Below are positions 14,576 to 15,589 of a stretch of 15,589 nt of DNA, piece after piece; the first letter of the stretch is position 1; each line of letters begins with the position of its first letter. This DNA is from an uncultured Bacteroidota bacterium. GTDB lineage: Bacteria; Bacteroidota; Bacteroidia; Bacteroidales; P3. The stretch lies in the NCBI GenBank assembly GCA_902766265.1, contig CACXCY010000121.1, positions 1 to 15,589 of the forward strand, given 5' to 3'. A program made the translations under genes and the position numbers. The notes under the pieces are model-generated. The model saw only the letters and a program-made list of their open reading frames with translations, was not told the DNA's origin and ran no database searches.

Positions 14576-14956
14576 ATGAAAAAAGTTAGTTTATTAGCCG
14601 CCATCGCAGTTTCCTGCGCATGCATCATGGCTTGCAATAACGCTCCTGAAGAGCCCGTTGAGGACACTATCGTTGAGGAAGCTCCCGTTGTAGCAACTCC
14701 CGCTCCTGTGGACACCGTTGTAGAAGCAGTTGCCGAACCCGCTCCTGCTCCCAAGACAACCGCTACCAAGGAAGAGGTAAAGAAGAACGACGGTGCTGCC
14801 ACCGCTACCGCTACAACCACTATCAAAAAGAGCAACACTACGGTAGATGCCAACACTCCTCTTATTCCTCAGACCAAGACAACTAGCAGCACAACGACCG
14901 AAAAAAAGACTAACACACAGTCTAAAAAGGTTAGTGCTGATATGCCTCTTATCTAA
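14576..14956 (+). CDS. Small low-complexity lipoprotein
   Basis: A 126-residue protein with a signal peptide and lipobox CIMAC (lipidated Cys20). The mature part has almost no predicted fold: an acidic Glu/Pro/Val stretch (24-60), then Lys/Thr/Ala-rich sequence. Two related ends can be seen, VDANTPLIPQ (about 98-107) and VSADMPLI at the C-terminus, which may be a repeated terminal motif. No family is recognised. It resembles a flexible tether or periplasmic spacer more than an enzyme. It follows the previous lipoprotein by 26 bp, shares its codon style, and ends before a strong terminator. Confidence 0.85.
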   Translation: MKKVSLLAAIAVSCACIMACNNAPEEPVEDTIVEEAPVVATPAPVDTVVEAVAEPAPAPKTTATKEEVKKNDGAATATATTTIKKSNTTVDANTPLIPQTKTTSSTTTEKKTNTQSKKVSADMPLI

Positions 14957-14982
14957 TCAGGGATAATACTAAACCCTACATA

Positions 14983-15014
14983 AAAAGAGTGCCTAAGCAA
15001 TTAGGCACTCTTTT
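14983..15014 (+). terminator. Perfect-stem Rho-independent terminator after the lipoprotein pair
   Basis: AAAAGAGTGCCTAA (14983-14996) and TTAGGCACTCTTTT (15001-15014) form an uninterrupted 14-bp stem with a GCAA tetraloop of GNRA type. The A and T ends let it work on either strand. It closes the 13742-promoter transcript 26 bases after the stop. Confidence 0.92.
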
Positions 15015-15036
15015 ATTCTCTTTTCGCTACATATCT

Positions 15037-15516
15037 ATGACAAGACACCTCCAATTAGCATTTACCGCATTGATGACGGCAATCTTGCTATCTGCTTGCA
15101 ACAGCGACGAGCAGCAAATCAAACAGGCCGCACAGGGCTACCTCGACGCTATGGCCAACTACCGCATTGAAGAGGCCGAACCTTACGTCACGGAAGAGAC
15201 CCGCGACATCACCCTGCTCTTCGTAGAAAAAGCCATCATGCCCAACCTCGCCCCTAACGTCATCCCCGAAAATACCCCCGCCACCATCGACATCACCTCC
15301 GTCGACATCACTACCGACACAACTGCCTCCGTCGCCTATACCAAGACGACACCCAAAGACACCACCCACGAGACCATCAATCTGCTCAAACGCAACGACG
15401 AATGGCGCGTACACTACGTCGTGGAAATACCTCCTATCTTCCAGCTATTCAACAATGCATCAAACGACACCCATGCTACCGACAGCACCGCCGCACCAAA
15501 CAAAGATAATAATTAA
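15037..15516 (+). CDS. Lipoprotein with NTF2/DUF4878-like domain
   Basis: I choose ATG 15037 (MTRHLQLAFTALMTAILLSACNS), giving 159 residues with a clean lipobox LLSAC and lipidated Cys21. An earlier in-frame ATG at 14989 lies inside the terminator stem and would bury the signal peptide. The mature domain (about 24-135) starts with QQIKQAAQGYLDAMANYRIEEAEPYVTEET and ends with a strand pair around ETINLLKRNDEWRVHYV, the pattern of small NTF2-like DUF4878-type lipoproteins. The last 20 residues are Asn/Thr/Asp-rich and probably disordered. Codons return to the GCC/ATC style of the operon. No promoter is visible in the 22 bases after the terminator. The fold call is moderate and the function is unknown. 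Confidence 0.85.
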   Translation: MTRHLQLAFTALMTAILLSACNSDEQQIKQAAQGYLDAMANYRIEEAEPYVTEETRDITLLFVEKAIMPNLAPNVIPENTPATIDITSVDITTDTTASVAYTKTTPKDTTHETINLLKRNDEWRVHYVVEIPPIFQLFNNASNDTHATDSTAAPNKDNN

Positions 15517-15572
15517 CCGCTCCACATACTAAACACATCATCTTTTCGTTATCCCTCAAAATCCATCTTACT

Positions 15573-15589
15573 ATGAAAAACATCTACAA
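15573..15589 (+). CDS. Start of a further gene, cut by the window edge
   Basis: ATG at 15573 begins MKNIY, a typical opening of a signal peptide in this genome, 56 bp after the previous stop and on the same strand. Only five full codons are present, so nothing can be said about the product. Confidence 0.4.

Noticed and set aside
14989..15036. Upstream ATG extending the third lipoprotein by 16 codons
   Set aside because: It lies inside a perfect terminator stem and would spoil the signal peptide.

Overview
This window looks like chromosomal DNA from a member of the Bacteroidales (phylum Bacteroidota). The evidence is a C10 (streptopain-like) protease with a BACON domain, a TonB of the acidic, proline-rich Bacteroidota type, the small subunit of heterodimeric methylmalonyl-CoA mutase, lipoproteins with an acidic patch right after the lipid-bearing cysteine, and two promoters whose -7 box is TATCTTTG, a match to the Bacteroidota consensus TAnnTTTG. 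Genus cannot be told from the sequence alone.

Layout. 1-1846 (minus) is a secreted C10 cysteine protease cut by the window edge. After an 830-bp AT-rich divergent gap, 2675-4748 (plus) encodes a tandem-domain universal stress protein and an overlapping HI0933-type flavoprotein that starts at TTG. These converge, with a 2-bp gap, on a minus-strand group: energy transducer TonB (7155-7847), hairpin terminator, ABC-F ATPase (5140-7071) and a YraN-like nuclease-fold protein (4751-5113). A second divergent gap (7848-8398) leads to mutA (8399-10255), which ends in a strong terminator. A GC-rich co-directional cluster follows: LptF/LptG-type permease, SufE, a DUF59/SufT-like protein and an OppC-type permease (10340-13361). 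After a third gap come two lipoproteins in one transcription unit (13818-14956), a near-perfect terminator, a third lipoprotein (15037-15516) and the first codons of another gene.

How the genes relate. SufE (sulfur transfer) and the DUF59 protein (Fe-S maturation) form a small Fe-S assembly pair. TonB, the LptF/G-type permease, the OppC-type permease and the lipoproteins serve the cell envelope. ABC-F acts at the ribosome. The C10 protease probably digests host or dietary protein. MutA is one half of the enzyme that interconverts succinyl-CoA and methylmalonyl-CoA; its partner mutB is not in the window.

The most unusual signal is non-coding. All three large intergenic gaps carry direct-repeat arrays with a 10-11 bp period, about one turn of B-DNA, and each array has its own core (GTTACTG; CCTnTGRGTT; CTTAGTT). 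One array holds an exact 11-bp register for about 240 bp. Another alternates 11- and 10-bp steps, averaging about 10.7 bp with the later half near 10.5. Conserved period with divergent core suggests that face-of-helix phasing is what is kept. Their function is unknown.
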